From JBEIHX01 sp044375455 (GTDB lineage Bacteria > Pseudomonadota > Alphaproteobacteria > Caulobacterales > Aquidulcibacteraceae): DNA of 19,194 nucleotides. The notes below the pieces were generated by a model. That model had not been told where the DNA came from. It did no database searches and saw nothing but the letters and a program-made list of their open reading frames with translations. Below, one piece after another: positions 1-8,140 of this stretch. Position 1 is the first letter of the stretch. Each line of letters opens with the position of its first letter. Position numbers and translations under genes: made by a program. The stretch lies in contig JBILMQ010000030.1 of the NCBI GenBank assembly GCA_044375455.1, positions 1 through 19,194 of the forward strand, in the 5' to 3' direction.

Positions 1-848
1 TGAGCGACAACATCCCCCGCCCGCACATCGATCCGCGACATGTGCAGGTACATTGAGATCAGCCCCTGTCCGTGGTCGATGGCGACGAACCCGCCTTCGA
101 AGAACATGTCCGCTTCAGCGAGCACAACGACGCCGCCGGCGGGAGCGCGCACGGTGGTTCCCTGCGGCGCACCGATATCGACGCCATAATGCGGCTGCTG
201 TTTGACGCCGTTGAGGACGCGCTGGGCACCCCATGGGCTTGTGATCCGTCCACTGACGGGCCAGACGAATGCGTCGCGAAACCCCGTTTGGCGGGCGATA
301 CTTGAGAATGCGGTGTTCTTCACCTCGCGCTCGGCTGCGATGCGCTTGAGGTCCTCGGGGTCGGTCGGGGTGACCCGACTTTGCGGCAGGCCGGAGACCG
401 TGCGGGTCTCGTAGACCCGGGGCTCAATCACCAGGCTGCGCTGCGTTTCAAAACCGGGCGCCTGAACGCGCAACTGCGCCACGCCAGCCGCGTCACGGTC
501 GAAACCGAGCACGAACCAGCCGTCCTCGTCCGCCGTGAGCGCGACCTCGTCAAGCCGGATCTCGGCGTTCGGGAGGGTGCGTCCGATGACCAATCCGGAC
601 TGCTCGAAGCGCCCGCTGAGCTCAAGGCCAGGAAACGTTGAAGGCGCCGCCGGGAGCAGGGCCGCCGGCTGCTGGGCTCGCGCGTCGGCGTCGGGGGCTT
701 CGGCGGCCGGTTCGTTCACCTTCGCAGGCATGTCGCGCGTCTCGCGCGCCGGTCCCGCGGGAGTGTTCACGGGGGGCGCGGGGGCGGCTTCTCCGGCCTG
801 ACAGGCGGCGAGCAGAGCGAGCGCCGCTGCCAACCCGACGGCGCGCAT
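1..848 (-). CDS. M23 family metallopeptidase lipoprotein, 3' end cut by window edge
   Basis: Probable envelope-anchored peptidoglycan endopeptidase or amidase activator. The protein starts at the ATG at 848-846. A signal peptide ends in a lipobox (LLAAC, Cys16), so a lipidated periplasmic protein is expected. After an Ala/Pro-rich linker there is a beta-rich region (about residues 45-125), then the M23 domain. The first zinc-binding motif, HxxxD, is visible as HYGVD (His220, Asp224), followed by DHGQGLISMYLHMS. The frame is open to base 1, about 282 residues. The second zinc motif (HxH, usually HLHF) would lie further on, so whether the enzyme is catalytically complete cannot be judged here. 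Its ATG overlaps the stop of the DUF2093 gene (TGATG), suggesting translational coupling in the operon xseA > DUF2093 > M23. The family assignment is solid; the exact substrate bond is not known. Confidence 0.88.
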   Translation of the reverse strand, partial: MRAVGLAAALALLAACQAGEAAPAPPVNTPAGPARETRDMPAKVNEPAAEAPDADARAQQPAALLPAAPSTFPGLELSGRFEQSGLVIGRTLPNAEIRLDEVALTADEDGWFVLGFDRDAAGVAQLRVQAPGFETQRSLVIEPRVYETRTVSGLPQSRVTPTDPEDLKRIAAEREVKNTAFSSIARQTGFRDAFVWPVSGRITSPWGAQRVLNGVKQQPHYGVDIGAPQGTTVRAPAGGVVVLAEADMFFEGGFVAIDHGQGLISMYLHMSRIDVRAGDVVA

Positions 849-1069
849 CACATGGTTCCGGTTGCAGCGAAGCGCTGCACGGCCGCCGCCGCGTCGACAT
901 AGGCCTCCTGGCGCGCCACACTCCAATAGCGCAGGTTTTCCAGTTGAATTCTGGCGCCCGTCACGGCGCACAGGACGAACCGGCCGGGCTTCTGGATGGT
1001 GAAGTCAGCGTCCGTGTAAAGAATCTGCGCCTGGCCTTCGCCAAAGGGCGCATTGGCTCTGTCGAGCAT
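848..1069 (-). CDS. DUF2093 family protein
   Basis: Small conserved alphaproteobacterial protein of unknown function, 73 residues. The core YTDADFTIQKPGRFVLCAV followed by TGARIQLENLRYWSVARQEAY matches the DUF2093 pattern as I remember it, including the LRYWSV.RQEAY block. The start at 1069 is chosen because GGAGG lies 7 nt upstream. The frame stays open further upstream to 1156, but that adds 29 residues of low-complexity Arg-rich sequence and would run into the end of xseA. The gene sits 83 nt behind xseA and its stop overlaps the start of the M23 lipoprotein gene. The xseA-DUF2093 neighbourhood is common in alphaproteobacteria, but the link to exonuclease VII or the cell wall is not explained. 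Confidence 0.85.
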   Translation of the reverse strand: MLDRANAPFGEGQAQILYTDADFTIQKPGRFVLCAVTGARIQLENLRYWSVARQEAYVDAAAAVQRFAATGTM

Positions 1070-1152
1070 TGCAAAGCCTCCGTGTGGTCCAGCTATATCC
1101 GGTTTGCGGTCGGTGCGAAACCCGCCACGCCGGGCGCTGCGCCTGCGCTCTG

Positions 1153-2745
1153 TCAAAAGAGACTTCCTTGTCCTCCATCGCGCGTCGGTGCGGCGGCGGG
1201 TGCGCCGCGCGGCGCTGATTTGCGAGCGGTCTGGGCTGCGGTTTGGCTTGCCGCTTGCCTTGACGCGGGAGTGGCGGGTTCTGCGCTGTCGATGCGGGCG
1301 GCGCGCGCGCCGTCATGAAACTGCAGCATCACCGCATCGCCCGGGTGGAGCTGGGCGCTTCGCGAGGTGAGGCTTCCATCGGCGGCGATCACCAAGGCGA
1401 ACCCGCGTTCAAGCACGCGGGCGTGACTGAGGCTGTCCAGCAGCTTGGCTGCAGCCGCGAGGCGGGTAAGCGCCTTCTCATGTCCCCGCACCAGCGCGGC
1501 CTGTGCGCGCGCGCCAAGCTTGACGACATCGTCTCTGCCGCGCTCCACACGCTCCTGTTCGCGTGCGGCCGCCCGCGCCCGCGCGCCCGACAGGCGGGTG
1601 GTGAATTGGGCGAGGCGTTCGCCGCGGCGCCTGATGTCGCGCACAAGCGCCTCCGGCGACAGGCGCGGGGAAAGTCGCTCAAAGCTGATGCGCTGGGTCT
1701 GCGTGGTGTTGCGCAGGGCTGAATCGAGGCGGTCGGCGGCCCGGTCCAGGCGCTGGGTCGCAGCGGCCAGCATGTCTTGCGGCTTGGGCAGGGCGGCGCC
1801 AGCCGCCTTAAGTTCCGTTCGGCGACGTTCCACGAGGCGTTGCAATCCGGTGATGCGCCGCGCCCCCAGGGTTTCGAGGCGGGCGATCAGCTCGCTGCGG
1901 ACTGGAACGGCTTTTTCGGCGGCGGCGCTTGGGGTTGGCGCACGCAGATCCGACGCGTGATCGATCAGAGTTGTATCCGTCTCATGGCCAACGGCTGAAA
2001 TCAGCGGAATGGCGCTTTCTGCAGCCGCCCGCACTACCGCTTCCTCATTGAACGCCCACAGATCTTCGATTGAACCGCCACCGCGTGCGACGATGAGCAC
2101 ATCGGGGCGCCCGAGGGTCCCGTTGGTCGGCAGGGCGTTGAAGCCCCGGATTGCGCGTGCAATCTGCGCTGCGGCTTGCTCGCCCTGGACCAGAACGGGC
2201 CAGAGCAGAACGCGGCGCGGAAAGCGGTCGGCAAGGCGGTGGAGGATATCGCGGATCACGGCGCCGGTCGGCGAGGTGACCACGCCGATCACCTCGGGCA
2301 GAAAGGGAAGAGGCTTCTTGCGCTCAGCGGCAAAAAGGCCTTCGCTGGCGAGCTGGGCTTTGAGCTTCTCCAGTTGTGCAAGCAGGGCGCCGACCCCGGC
2401 CGGCTCCATGCGTTCGCAGATAAGCTGGTAGCCGGACTTCATGGCGAAGGTCGAAAGGCGCCCGTGGGCCACCACTTCAAGGCCTTCATCCGGGCGAAAG
2501 CGAAGCTGCGCGGCGACGCCTTTCCACATGACCGCCGACAGCACGGCCTTATCGTCCTTCAGGTCGAAGTACATGTGGCCGGATTTGGCGACGATGACCC
2601 GACCGAGCTCCCCGCGCACCCGCACATACCCATAAGCGTCTTCGATGGTGCGCTTGAGCCGGTTTGCGAGTTCTGAAACCGACAATTCCGGGGCGTTGCT
2701 CAACCCGGCGGCGCCGGGCGCGAGGAGAGGGGCGGAATCGGACAT
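1153..2745 (-). CDS. xseA: Exodeoxyribonuclease VII large subunit
   Basis: Large subunit of exonuclease VII, which with several copies of the small subunit XseB degrades single-stranded DNA from both ends into oligonucleotides. It is 530 residues, somewhat longer than the E. coli protein. An N-terminal OB-fold domain (about 20-115, LSVSELANRLKRTIED, then YGYVRVRGELG and SGHMYFDLKDDKA) precedes the catalytic region with VTSPTGAVIRDI (157-168), VARGGGSIEDLWAFNEE (219-235) and SAVGHETDTTLIDHASDLRA (250-269). The C-terminal half is Arg/Ala/Glu-rich and probably coiled coil, ending in a basic tail and GSLF, an ending common in the family. ATG at 2745 is used; the ribosome site in front is weak (AGG close to the ATG). 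xseB is not in the window. It is first in the minus-strand operon with DUF2093 and the M23 lipoprotein, and divergent from the enoyl-CoA hydratase gene. Confidence 0.97.
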   Translation of the reverse strand: MSDSAPLLAPGAAGLSNAPELSVSELANRLKRTIEDAYGYVRVRGELGRVIVAKSGHMYFDLKDDKAVLSAVMWKGVAAQLRFRPDEGLEVVAHGRLSTFAMKSGYQLICERMEPAGVGALLAQLEKLKAQLASEGLFAAERKKPLPFLPEVIGVVTSPTGAVIRDILHRLADRFPRRVLLWPVLVQGEQAAAQIARAIRGFNALPTNGTLGRPDVLIVARGGGSIEDLWAFNEEAVVRAAAESAIPLISAVGHETDTTLIDHASDLRAPTPSAAAEKAVPVRSELIARLETLGARRITGLQRLVERRRTELKAAGAALPKPQDMLAAATQRLDRAADRLDSALRNTTQTQRISFERLSPRLSPEALVRDIRRRGERLAQFTTRLSGARARAAAREQERVERGRDDVVKLGARAQAALVRGHEKALTRLAAAAKLLDSLSHARVLERGFALVIAADGSLTSRSAQLHPGDAVMLQFHDGARAARIDSAEPATPASRQAASQTAAQTARKSAPRGAPAAAPTRDGGQGSLF

Positions 2746-2888
2746 GCCTGACGTTATCAGGATTGCGCAGGGTATTCACGCGGGCCTTGGGCGGTTTTGC
2801 CTTGGGCCGTCAGGGCATTGGCGATGTCGCCGGAGGCTTCAGGGCGCGCTGTCTTGCCAAGGTTGGCCAGTCCGGGCAGGGTCGCGCG

Positions 2889-3701
2889 ATGGAGGATCCG
2901 GCAACATTTTGTCTCGAAACGCTGCGGGTTGTGCGTGACGGCCATGTGCTGATTGTGACGCTCGATCGCCCGCAGCGGCGCAATGCGCTCAACCGGCGGG
3001 CCTATGACGAGATTGAGCAGGTGTTTCGCGCCGTCCGCTGCGACGGCCTCACGCGGTGTGTGGTGGTGACGGGCTGCGACCCAGCGTTCTGCGCCGGCGA
3101 GGATGTGAAGGAGATGATGACCGGACAGGAGGCCGTTGCGGCGCGCGCGCGTCTTGGCGCAATCCGGCCGGAGCCGACGCCCGCGGCGGTTGCCGTGTTG
3201 GAGTGTGAGCGTCCCGTCATCGCGGCGATCAACGGGGCGGCTGTGGGCTGGGGGCTTGAACTGGCGCTCTTTGCGGATATCCGCATCGCGAGCGAGCGCG
3301 CGTCTCTGGGCGAGATATTTGTCAAGCGCGGGCTGGTGAGCGATGTCGGCGGGGTGTGGCTTTTGCCGCTGATCGTCGGGCGCGAAGCGGCCGCCGAGCT
3401 GTTGTTCACGGGGGATGTGATTGACGCCTCCCGGGCGCTCGAAATCCGCCTGGTGTCGCGGGTCGTGGCGCATGCCGATCTCATGCCCACGGCGTTGGCG
3501 CTGGCCCATCGCATCGCGGCCAACCCGCCACTGGCGCTGGCTGCGTTGAAGGAGGGGTTGCGGGTCGGCCGGCGCGAGGATCTGCGCGAGGTCGGGACCT
3601 GGGTGTCAGGCATGTTGGCGAAGCTGTTCGCCACCGAGGATCACCGGGAGGGCGTCGCAAGTTTTCTGGAGAAGCGCGCCCCGGTGTTTCACGGCCGATA
3701 G
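2889..3701 (+). CDS. Enoyl-CoA hydratase/isomerase family protein (PaaG-like)
   Basis: Crotonase-fold enzyme, 270 residues, expected to act on an acyl-CoA thioester. The oxyanion-hole segments are visible: FCAGEDVKEM, and INGAAVGWGLELALFADIRI. The stretch FVKRGLVSDVGGVWLLP resembles PaaG-type isomerases, where the Asp before GG is catalytic. By eye alignment to rat enoyl-CoA hydratase, Glu144 is kept (GLEL) but the Glu164 position is Phe. An isomerase or another crotonase reaction is therefore as likely as hydration. ATG 2889 is preferred because GCAGGG lies about 7 nt upstream and the sequence from MEDPATF onward fits the family; the frame is open to 2664 but that part is antisense to xseA. 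No phenylacetate or beta-oxidation genes are adjacent, so the substrate is unknown. Confidence 0.9.
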   Translation: MEDPATFCLETLRVVRDGHVLIVTLDRPQRRNALNRRAYDEIEQVFRAVRCDGLTRCVVVTGCDPAFCAGEDVKEMMTGQEAVAARARLGAIRPEPTPAAVAVLECERPVIAAINGAAVGWGLELALFADIRIASERASLGEIFVKRGLVSDVGGVWLLPLIVGREAAAELLFTGDVIDASRALEIRLVSRVVAHADLMPTALALAHRIAANPPLALAALKEGLRVGRREDLREVGTWVSGMLAKLFATEDHREGVASFLEKRAPVFHGR

Positions 3702-3789
3702 GTCCGGCCTGCGAGGGCGGTTCCCTGCGCGGTGTCGCCGCACGGACTTGCCTGGCGGGCGCCCGCAGCTGTCGCAGCAAAAGGTCGCT

Positions 3790-4335
3790 TCATCTCTTGA
3801 CGGAGAAACGTTCGAACGGCCGCGGCGAGGCGGTTGCTGAGGCCTTGGCGACAAGACGGTCTTCAGGATCGTAGAGTTCCGCTTCCAAGAAGGCTGCGCC
3901 CTTGCCGAAGCGCAGGACGCGCGCTTCGGCGCGCAGCGGACCGGGGAATGCCGGGCGCAGAAAGCTTGTTTTCATCTCGAGGGTAGGCACGTACATGGAG
4001 ACGTTCGAGGCGATAATCCCGGCCGTGGCCATCGCTTCATCCAGCATCGCCATCAGGAAGCCGCCTTGGATGGCGCCGGAGGGGTTCCTGAAGTCCGGGG
4101 CCGCTATGAAATCCAGACTGACCCGCATCGACGCTTGATCAACGCTGCGTAAGCGCATGCCGAGCAAGTCTGAGCAGGGAGGTCGAGTGCGCGCGTTGTG
4201 AAAGCGGGCAAGCATATCTGCGTCAGACAGGATGGCGCGGCCGTACCTTTCACCGGGCGCGTCACTGGTGTCGTCATTCAGCAGGTCATTGGGCCCGCCG
4301 CTGTGCTTGCGGCCTGCCGGTTCGCGCCCGCTCAC
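3790..4335 (-). CDS. PaaI family thioesterase (hotdog fold)
   Basis: Predicted acyl-CoA thioesterase of the 4HBT/PaaI family. The hotdog core is clear: NPSGAIQGGFLMAMLDEAM, VPTLEMKTSFLRPAFPGPL, and AFLEAELYDPEDRLVAKASA. The usual HGG of PaaI proteins is QGG here; the Asp of LDEAM is present. The start is uncertain. The first in-frame start is GTG at 4335, whose bases overlap the sspB stop (GTGA), which fits translational coupling and gives 181 residues. However, homology seems to begin only around residue 41 (MLARFHNARTRPPCSDLLG), so ATG 4215 (141 residues) is a real alternative; neither has a good Shine-Dalgarno sequence. It is coexpressed with sspB by position. The substrate is unknown. Confidence 0.85.
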   Translation of the reverse strand: MSGREPAGRKHSGGPNDLLNDDTSDAPGERYGRAILSDADMLARFHNARTRPPCSDLLGMRLRSVDQASMRVSLDFIAAPDFRNPSGAIQGGFLMAMLDEAMATAGIIASNVSMYVPTLEMKTSFLRPAFPGPLRAEARVLRFGKGAAFLEAELYDPEDRLVAKASATASPRPFERFSVKR

Positions 4336-4850
4336 TTTTTACGAAATGCGTCGAGCGCCACGACTGCCCCGCCTGCCGGCGGCGCCGCCACGTCCTGTCC
4401 GCCCGGTTCGGGTCTCAGTCCGGTGCTGTGGCGTGGGGGCGATCTTGACAACTCGCCTGCGCCGTGAAGTTCGCTGGGCTCTGCGGTCTCGAAATTGAGC
4501 CCGAACCCGACGGAGGGATCTACGAACCGTGTGATGGCAGTGTAGGGCACCACGATGCGGTGTGGGACGCCGGCGAATTTGAGAAGGACGCAGAAGCGAT
4601 CATGGAATGGCTCGAGTTCCCAGAACTGGTGCTCGAGGACGATCGTCATCTGGTCGGCGTAGGTTTCGCGCAGGCGTTCGCCGAGTTCGACGCCTGGCGC
4701 CTTGGTGCTGAAGGTGATGTAGAAATGATGCGCTCCTGGCAGGCCATCCGGTCCAGCCGCCTTTGACAGCGCCATGCGCACGACGTCCCGCAGCGCGTCT
4801 CGCGTCAGCTTTTCGTAGCCGATCCTGTCTTCCGCCACCAACCCCTCCAT
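4332..4850 (-). CDS. sspB: SspB family ClpXP adaptor (SspB-alpha type)
   Basis: Adaptor that binds ssrA-tagged and some other substrates and tethers them to ClpX for degradation by ClpXP. It is 172 residues. The folded domain is visible: LPGAHHFYITFSTKAPGVEL, DQMTIVLEHQFWELEPFHD, FAGVPHRIVVPYTAITRFVD, and PSVGFGLNFE. A Pro/Gly/Ala-rich flexible linker follows, then the C-terminal VVALDAFRKK, matching the short ClpX-binding (XB) tail of alphaproteobacterial SspB proteins. Start ATG 4850 has GAGGG about 5 nt upstream. The stop overlaps the GTG of the downstream thioesterase gene. Upstream lies an IS remnant region. Confidence 0.93.
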   Translation of the reverse strand: MEGLVAEDRIGYEKLTRDALRDVVRMALSKAAGPDGLPGAHHFYITFSTKAPGVELGERLRETYADQMTIVLEHQFWELEPFHDRFCVLLKFAGVPHRIVVPYTAITRFVDPSVGFGLNFETAEPSELHGAGELSRSPPRHSTGLRPEPGGQDVAAPPAGGAVVALDAFRKK

Positions 4851-5043
4851 TTCGCCCTCGGCAGGGTAGTCTGGCCCCGCGGAAGGTCAATGCGGCGCGC
4901 GCAGCACGAGAGCCGTTCTCGTGGTGGTCGCGCATCAGGGGCGGTGAGCGTCGCATCGCACGGCCCATTTCGCCAGCCGGGCTGCGCGCACCGCATCGTC
5001 GGGCAGGCAATGGCGCATGCGCGACAGCCTGAAGGCGCAGGCT
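4851..5043. other. Intergenic stretch between sspB and the transposase remnant
   Basis: I see no gene or RNA here on either strand. On the minus strand a TTGACC hexamer (4885-4890) and a TACCCT hexamer (4863-4868) are 16 nt apart, but such a promoter would start transcription inside the sspB ribosome site, so it is not called. Confidence 0.4.
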
Positions 5044-5863
5044 TTAGGTCACGGGCTTATGAAACCGCATCCACACTCTTGCGGAAGCGGGTTTGACGAG
5101 GGCGAGGGAGTCTGCGGCTTCTCTTTCGAAGCGCAGCGCGATCGCGCGACAGCACCAGAGCCGCTTGCAGGAACATTCGACCACAGTGCTCCTGGCGCAG
5201 TTTTCCCGGGCGGCTTCCATCGCTGCACCCGGTTCGCCATCCGCTTGATACAGGCTTTGGCTTGCCGCCGCTTCAGGTTGGCTCGAAGTCCGTGGCGCTC
5301 ATAGCCAGCGTCAGCGATCAAGGCGGGACCTGTTGTGGCTGTGTCGCGCATGTCGGCGGCGCTTCTGCCGCGGTTGGCTTGGCCCGGCGTCAGATATTCC
5401 CTTTGTCCGCTTCAAGAGATCGCCAGACCGTGGGCGTCGACAACAGCAGGGAGTTTTTGGCGGTCAGTCCGTCACGCGAGCGCATCCCGGGAAACGCCTC
5501 GGGGCGGCAGCTCCTTACCAAATGGCGGCAGACGCCGCTTTGGTGCGGTTTTATTCTTCTGCCTCGTTGCGTTCGTGGCATGCTGATAAACGCGCACGGA
5601 AGTGGTATTGATCCTCTGGGGTTCGCCGGTGTCAGCCTTTGACGCCTCTTCAGGAATTCTGTGCCCTACGGGCTGCTTTCGCCGGCTCACGAGGCGGTTG
5701 GCGTAGGTCATCTAAGACCCATGGCTGTCTGGAACTTCATTCCAGAGCGAACCGGTGCGCAGCGGCCAGAAAATGCGCGTGATCACCTTGCGCTCATCGA
5801 CCTGCGGCACGTCGCAGGGCTTTTTGGGCGGCGACGGCTGAATAACTGACCACCCAAAGTCCG
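5044..5863 (-). pseudogene. Decayed IS5-family transposase (IS427-like), multiple frameshifts and stops
   Basis: Read on the minus strand, successive frames give the order of an IS5-type DDE transposase from N- to C-terminus. These are: WSVIQP with KPCDVPQVDERKVITRIF and LRTGSLWNEV (5863-5715); an in-frame stop at 5712-5714; NRLVSRRKQPVGHRI and INTTSVRVYQHA (5711 to about 5580); GLTAK in another frame; then VVDAHGLAIS, a second in-frame stop, LTPGQA and ALIADAGYERHGL (about 5455-5290). A third frame gives VVECSCKRLW, IALRFEREAADSLALVK and ARVWMRFHKPVT with a natural TAA at 5046-5044. The first catalytic Asp position is Asn (codon at 5609); the later Asp (5312) and Glu (5178) positions are still seen. 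At least three frame changes and two stops make it non-functional. I could not identify terminal inverted repeats with confidence. The subgroup is recalled from family resemblance. Confidence 0.85.
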
Positions 5864-5956
5864 GCCTCCCGCCGCGCCGTTGCGGCGGCATGCGGCGTTT
5901 CCCCCCGCCACACAGGGATTGTCGTTCGCACGATTGGCCGTGTTTATGAGCGCGTG

Positions 5957-6001
5957 CCCCAACGACTGGAACCCCAAAGATTGGAAACCCAGGGGCTGAA
6001 A
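5957..6001. repeat. Three imperfect 15-bp tandem units
   Basis: Three consecutive 15-bp units: CCCCAACGACTGGAA (5957-5971), CCCCAAAGATTGGAA (5972-5986) and ACCCAGGGGCTGAAA (5987-6001). The first two differ at three positions; the third is more diverged. The repeat lies outside any gene, upstream (in transcription sense) of the decayed transposase. Confidence 0.7.
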
Positions 6002-6107
6002 CCAGTCTGTGCTGCGCGTGTGCAGGCACGCTGTACACAAACCCGCAAGCGGCCAAGCGACGCAACCCGCCCCACGAGGCGCCACTGCGATATCCGGGCA
6101 GGGCCCT

Positions 6108-6158
6108 ATGCTCTGAGTGAAAGCCGATGCTCTGAGTGAGACCAGATGCTCTGACTAA
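6108..6158. repeat. Three 19-bp-period direct repeats downstream of ald
   Basis: The 13-mer ATGCTCTGAGTGA occurs at 6108-6120 and 6127-6139, and a variant ATGCTCTGACTAA at 6146-6158. The spacing is exactly 19 bp. The array ends 20 nt beyond the ald stop codon (ald is on the minus strand), so it would be in the ald 3' untranslated region if transcription reads through. Confidence 0.85.
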
Positions 6159-6178
6159 AGATTGTGTGCGGCGCGCGC

Positions 6179-7294
6179 TCAGTCGGTGAGCCAGGACGGC
6201 CGTCTAAACGCAAGGCCGAGGTCGCGGGCCACCGCCTCATGGGCGATCTCGCCCTCCGCCACGCTCAGTCCGCGCGCGAAGCCCGGATCGGATTTCAGGC
6301 AGGTCCGCGCGCCGAGTGCGGCCAGCCGTTTGACGTAGGGTAGGGTGGCCTTGGTGAGGGCGAAGGTTGACGTCCGCGGCACAGCTCCGGGCATGTTGGC
6401 AACGCAGTAATGGATGACGCCATCGATCACGAAGACCGGCGCGTCGTGATTGGTCGGATGGGATGTCTCGAAACAGCCCCCCTGGTCGATCGCAATATCA
6501 ACCAGGACTGCGCCGGGTTTCATTGTCCGGACCATGTCGCGGGTGACCAGCTTGGGGGCCGTCGCGCCGGGCACGAGCACGGCGCCGATAATCAGGTCGG
6601 CTTCCATCACCGCCGCCTGAACCGCGCGCTTGGTGGAATAGCGCGTGGTCAAACGATCCCCGTAGAGTGCATCGAGTTCATCGAGGCGCGCGTCGCAGAT
6701 GTCGAAAACGGTCACGTCGGCGCGCATGCCCATGGCGATCTGCGCGGCATGGGTTCCTGACACGCCGCCGCCGATAATCACCACTTTGGCGGGTGCAACG
6801 CCTGGCGCCCCGCCGAGCAGGATTCCGCGCCCGCCATGGGCGCGCTCCAGATAGTGCGCCCCGACTTGCACCGCCATCCGTCCGGCGACTTCTGACATCG
6901 GCTGCAGCAACGCCAGACGTCCCTTGGCGTCTGTCACGGTTTCATAGGCGATGGCGAGGGCCCCGGAGGCGCGCAGGCTGTTTGCCTGGTCTTTGTCGGC
7001 GGCGAGATGCAGGTAGGTGAACAGGACCTGATCCGGCCGCAGCATGGCGCATTCGACGGATTGAGGCTCCTTGACCTTCACGATCAGGTCGGCCTCGCCG
7101 AACACGCTGGCTGCGTCCGGTGCAATCGCTGCGCCAGCCTTCACATAATCTTCGTCATCAAATCCAGCGCCGAGACCGGCGCCGGTTTGCACCACGACGT
7201 GGTGCCCGGCCTCGGCGAGTTCGGCCGCGCCGTCCGGCGTTACCGAGACCCGGTACTCATGGACCTTGATTTCTTTCGGCACCCCGATGCGCAT
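6179..7294 (-). CDS. ald: Alanine dehydrogenase
   Basis: NAD-dependent oxidative deamination of L-alanine to pyruvate and ammonium (reversible), linking alanine use to central metabolism in the cytoplasm. The length, 371 residues, is normal. Motifs: N-terminal MRIGVPKEIKVHEYRVSVTP with Arg15; VKVKEP with Lys75; YLHLAADK with His96; the Rossmann nucleotide-binding loop IGGGVSG (174-180); and VDIAIDQGGCFETS with Asp270. These match the substrate-binding and catalytic residues Arg15, Lys75, His96 and Asp270 known for the family. Start ATG 7294 has GAGGA about 8 nt upstream. The gene stands alone. No Lrp-type regulator, a frequent neighbour of ald, is visible next to it. Confidence 0.97.
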   Translation of the reverse strand: MRIGVPKEIKVHEYRVSVTPDGAAELAEAGHHVVVQTGAGLGAGFDDEDYVKAGAAIAPDAASVFGEADLIVKVKEPQSVECAMLRPDQVLFTYLHLAADKDQANSLRASGALAIAYETVTDAKGRLALLQPMSEVAGRMAVQVGAHYLERAHGGRGILLGGAPGVAPAKVVIIGGGVSGTHAAQIAMGMRADVTVFDICDARLDELDALYGDRLTTRYSTKRAVQAAVMEADLIIGAVLVPGATAPKLVTRDMVRTMKPGAVLVDIAIDQGGCFETSHPTNHDAPVFVIDGVIHYCVANMPGAVPRTSTFALTKATLPYVKRLAALGARTCLKSDPGFARGLSVAEGEIAHEAVARDLGLAFRRPSWLTD

Positions 7295-7772
7295 TTTTCT
7301 GTCCTCGCCTCACCGCCGGCCGTCTCGCCAGAGGCCCACTGTGCTGCTAGCCGGAGATGCGCCGGCGGGCAACCGAGCCGCTCTGCAACCTTTCCTGGCG
7401 GTCCCCGGTCCTGGGCCCTGCTTGCGGACGCGGCGTTTGATTTTACGCTCGTGCGCCGCCCGCTTGTCAGGCGCCGACTTCCGGTGCAGCCAATCTGCCG
7501 GCCTATCGATTGGTGTTGGGTGCGCCCGCTCCAGGCGCCGCCGGCGATGTCAATGACGCAGGCAGGGCGTTGGTGTCCGCCAGCAGGCCCCCGACGCGCT
7601 GTGAGGCGGTGCGATTGCAGCGGCGCAGATCGAGTTCAGGCAGGTTGGCCTGTTCCATGCGCTGCGACTTCAGTCGGTGACGCAACTGAAGGCGGCCGTC
7701 GCATGTTGAGGGCTCAGCATGAGGCGGATGCCGGGCGGCTTGACAGCGACTGCGACCGCCAGTGTGACAGTG

Positions 7773-7796
7773 AGTGTGCCAGGCAGTGTGCCAGGC
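7773..7796. repeat. 12-bp direct tandem repeat, two copies
   Basis: AGTGTGCCAGGC occurs twice back to back (7773-7784, 7785-7796), and a related AGTGTGACAGTG precedes it at 7761-7772. It lies in the long gap between ald and queF. Confidence 0.75.
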
Positions 7797-8085
7797 AGGG
7801 CGCTGCTGCGCGGCCGCGCAAAGCAGGTGGGAAGTAGCGGTCCCCGGCACGTGAAGCTGCGCCTGACAAGCCGTCGCAAGTGGGTTTGGCGCCGGTGCTG
7901 TGCGGTCCCGCGTGTGCTGGCGCAGGCGAGGAAGACGTCGTCCGGGGTGCGGATGTCAGCTGTTCAAACTTGCCCCCGTTCGGGCAGGAGCCCCTGACAG
8001 CAGGGGTCGCTGGCAGCGGGAGCCATTGTCCGCCTGAACCGCTGTCTGCGTGAGCCGGGCGGTGCGGTGCTGCAGCATGCGCTGC

Positions 8086-8140
8086 CGGCGCCTTTGGCGC
8101 CGCGTGACGTTCAGGTATCAAGACGGGCGCCACAGCGCCC
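8086..8140 (+). promoter_or_regulatory. Two perfect stem-loops in the queF leader
   Basis: CGGCGCC-TTT-GGCGCCG (8086-8102) is a perfect 7-bp stem. GGGCGC-CACA-GCGCCC (8125-8140) is a perfect 6-bp stem ending 6 nt before the queF ribosome site (GGAGAG at about 8146-8151). Their position suggests leader control of queF, but neither matches the preQ1 riboswitch classes as I know them. Function is inferred from position only. Confidence 0.4.

Larger units (their letters stand above)
5864..6178. other. Intergenic stretch between transposase remnant and ald
   Basis: No gene was recognised on either strand. The stretch contains the two short tandem repeats listed separately. The rest is GC-rich sequence with open frames but no family resemblance, and may include the left part of the degraded insertion sequence. 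Confidence 0.5.

Noticed and set aside
4863..4890. Sigma70-like promoter TTGACC-N16-TACCCT before sspB
   Set aside because: Transcription would start within or next to the ribosome site of sspB, leaving almost no leader; the match may be chance.
6410..6760. Plus-strand frame antisense to ald
   Set aside because: It is the reverse shadow of a confident alanine dehydrogenase gene.
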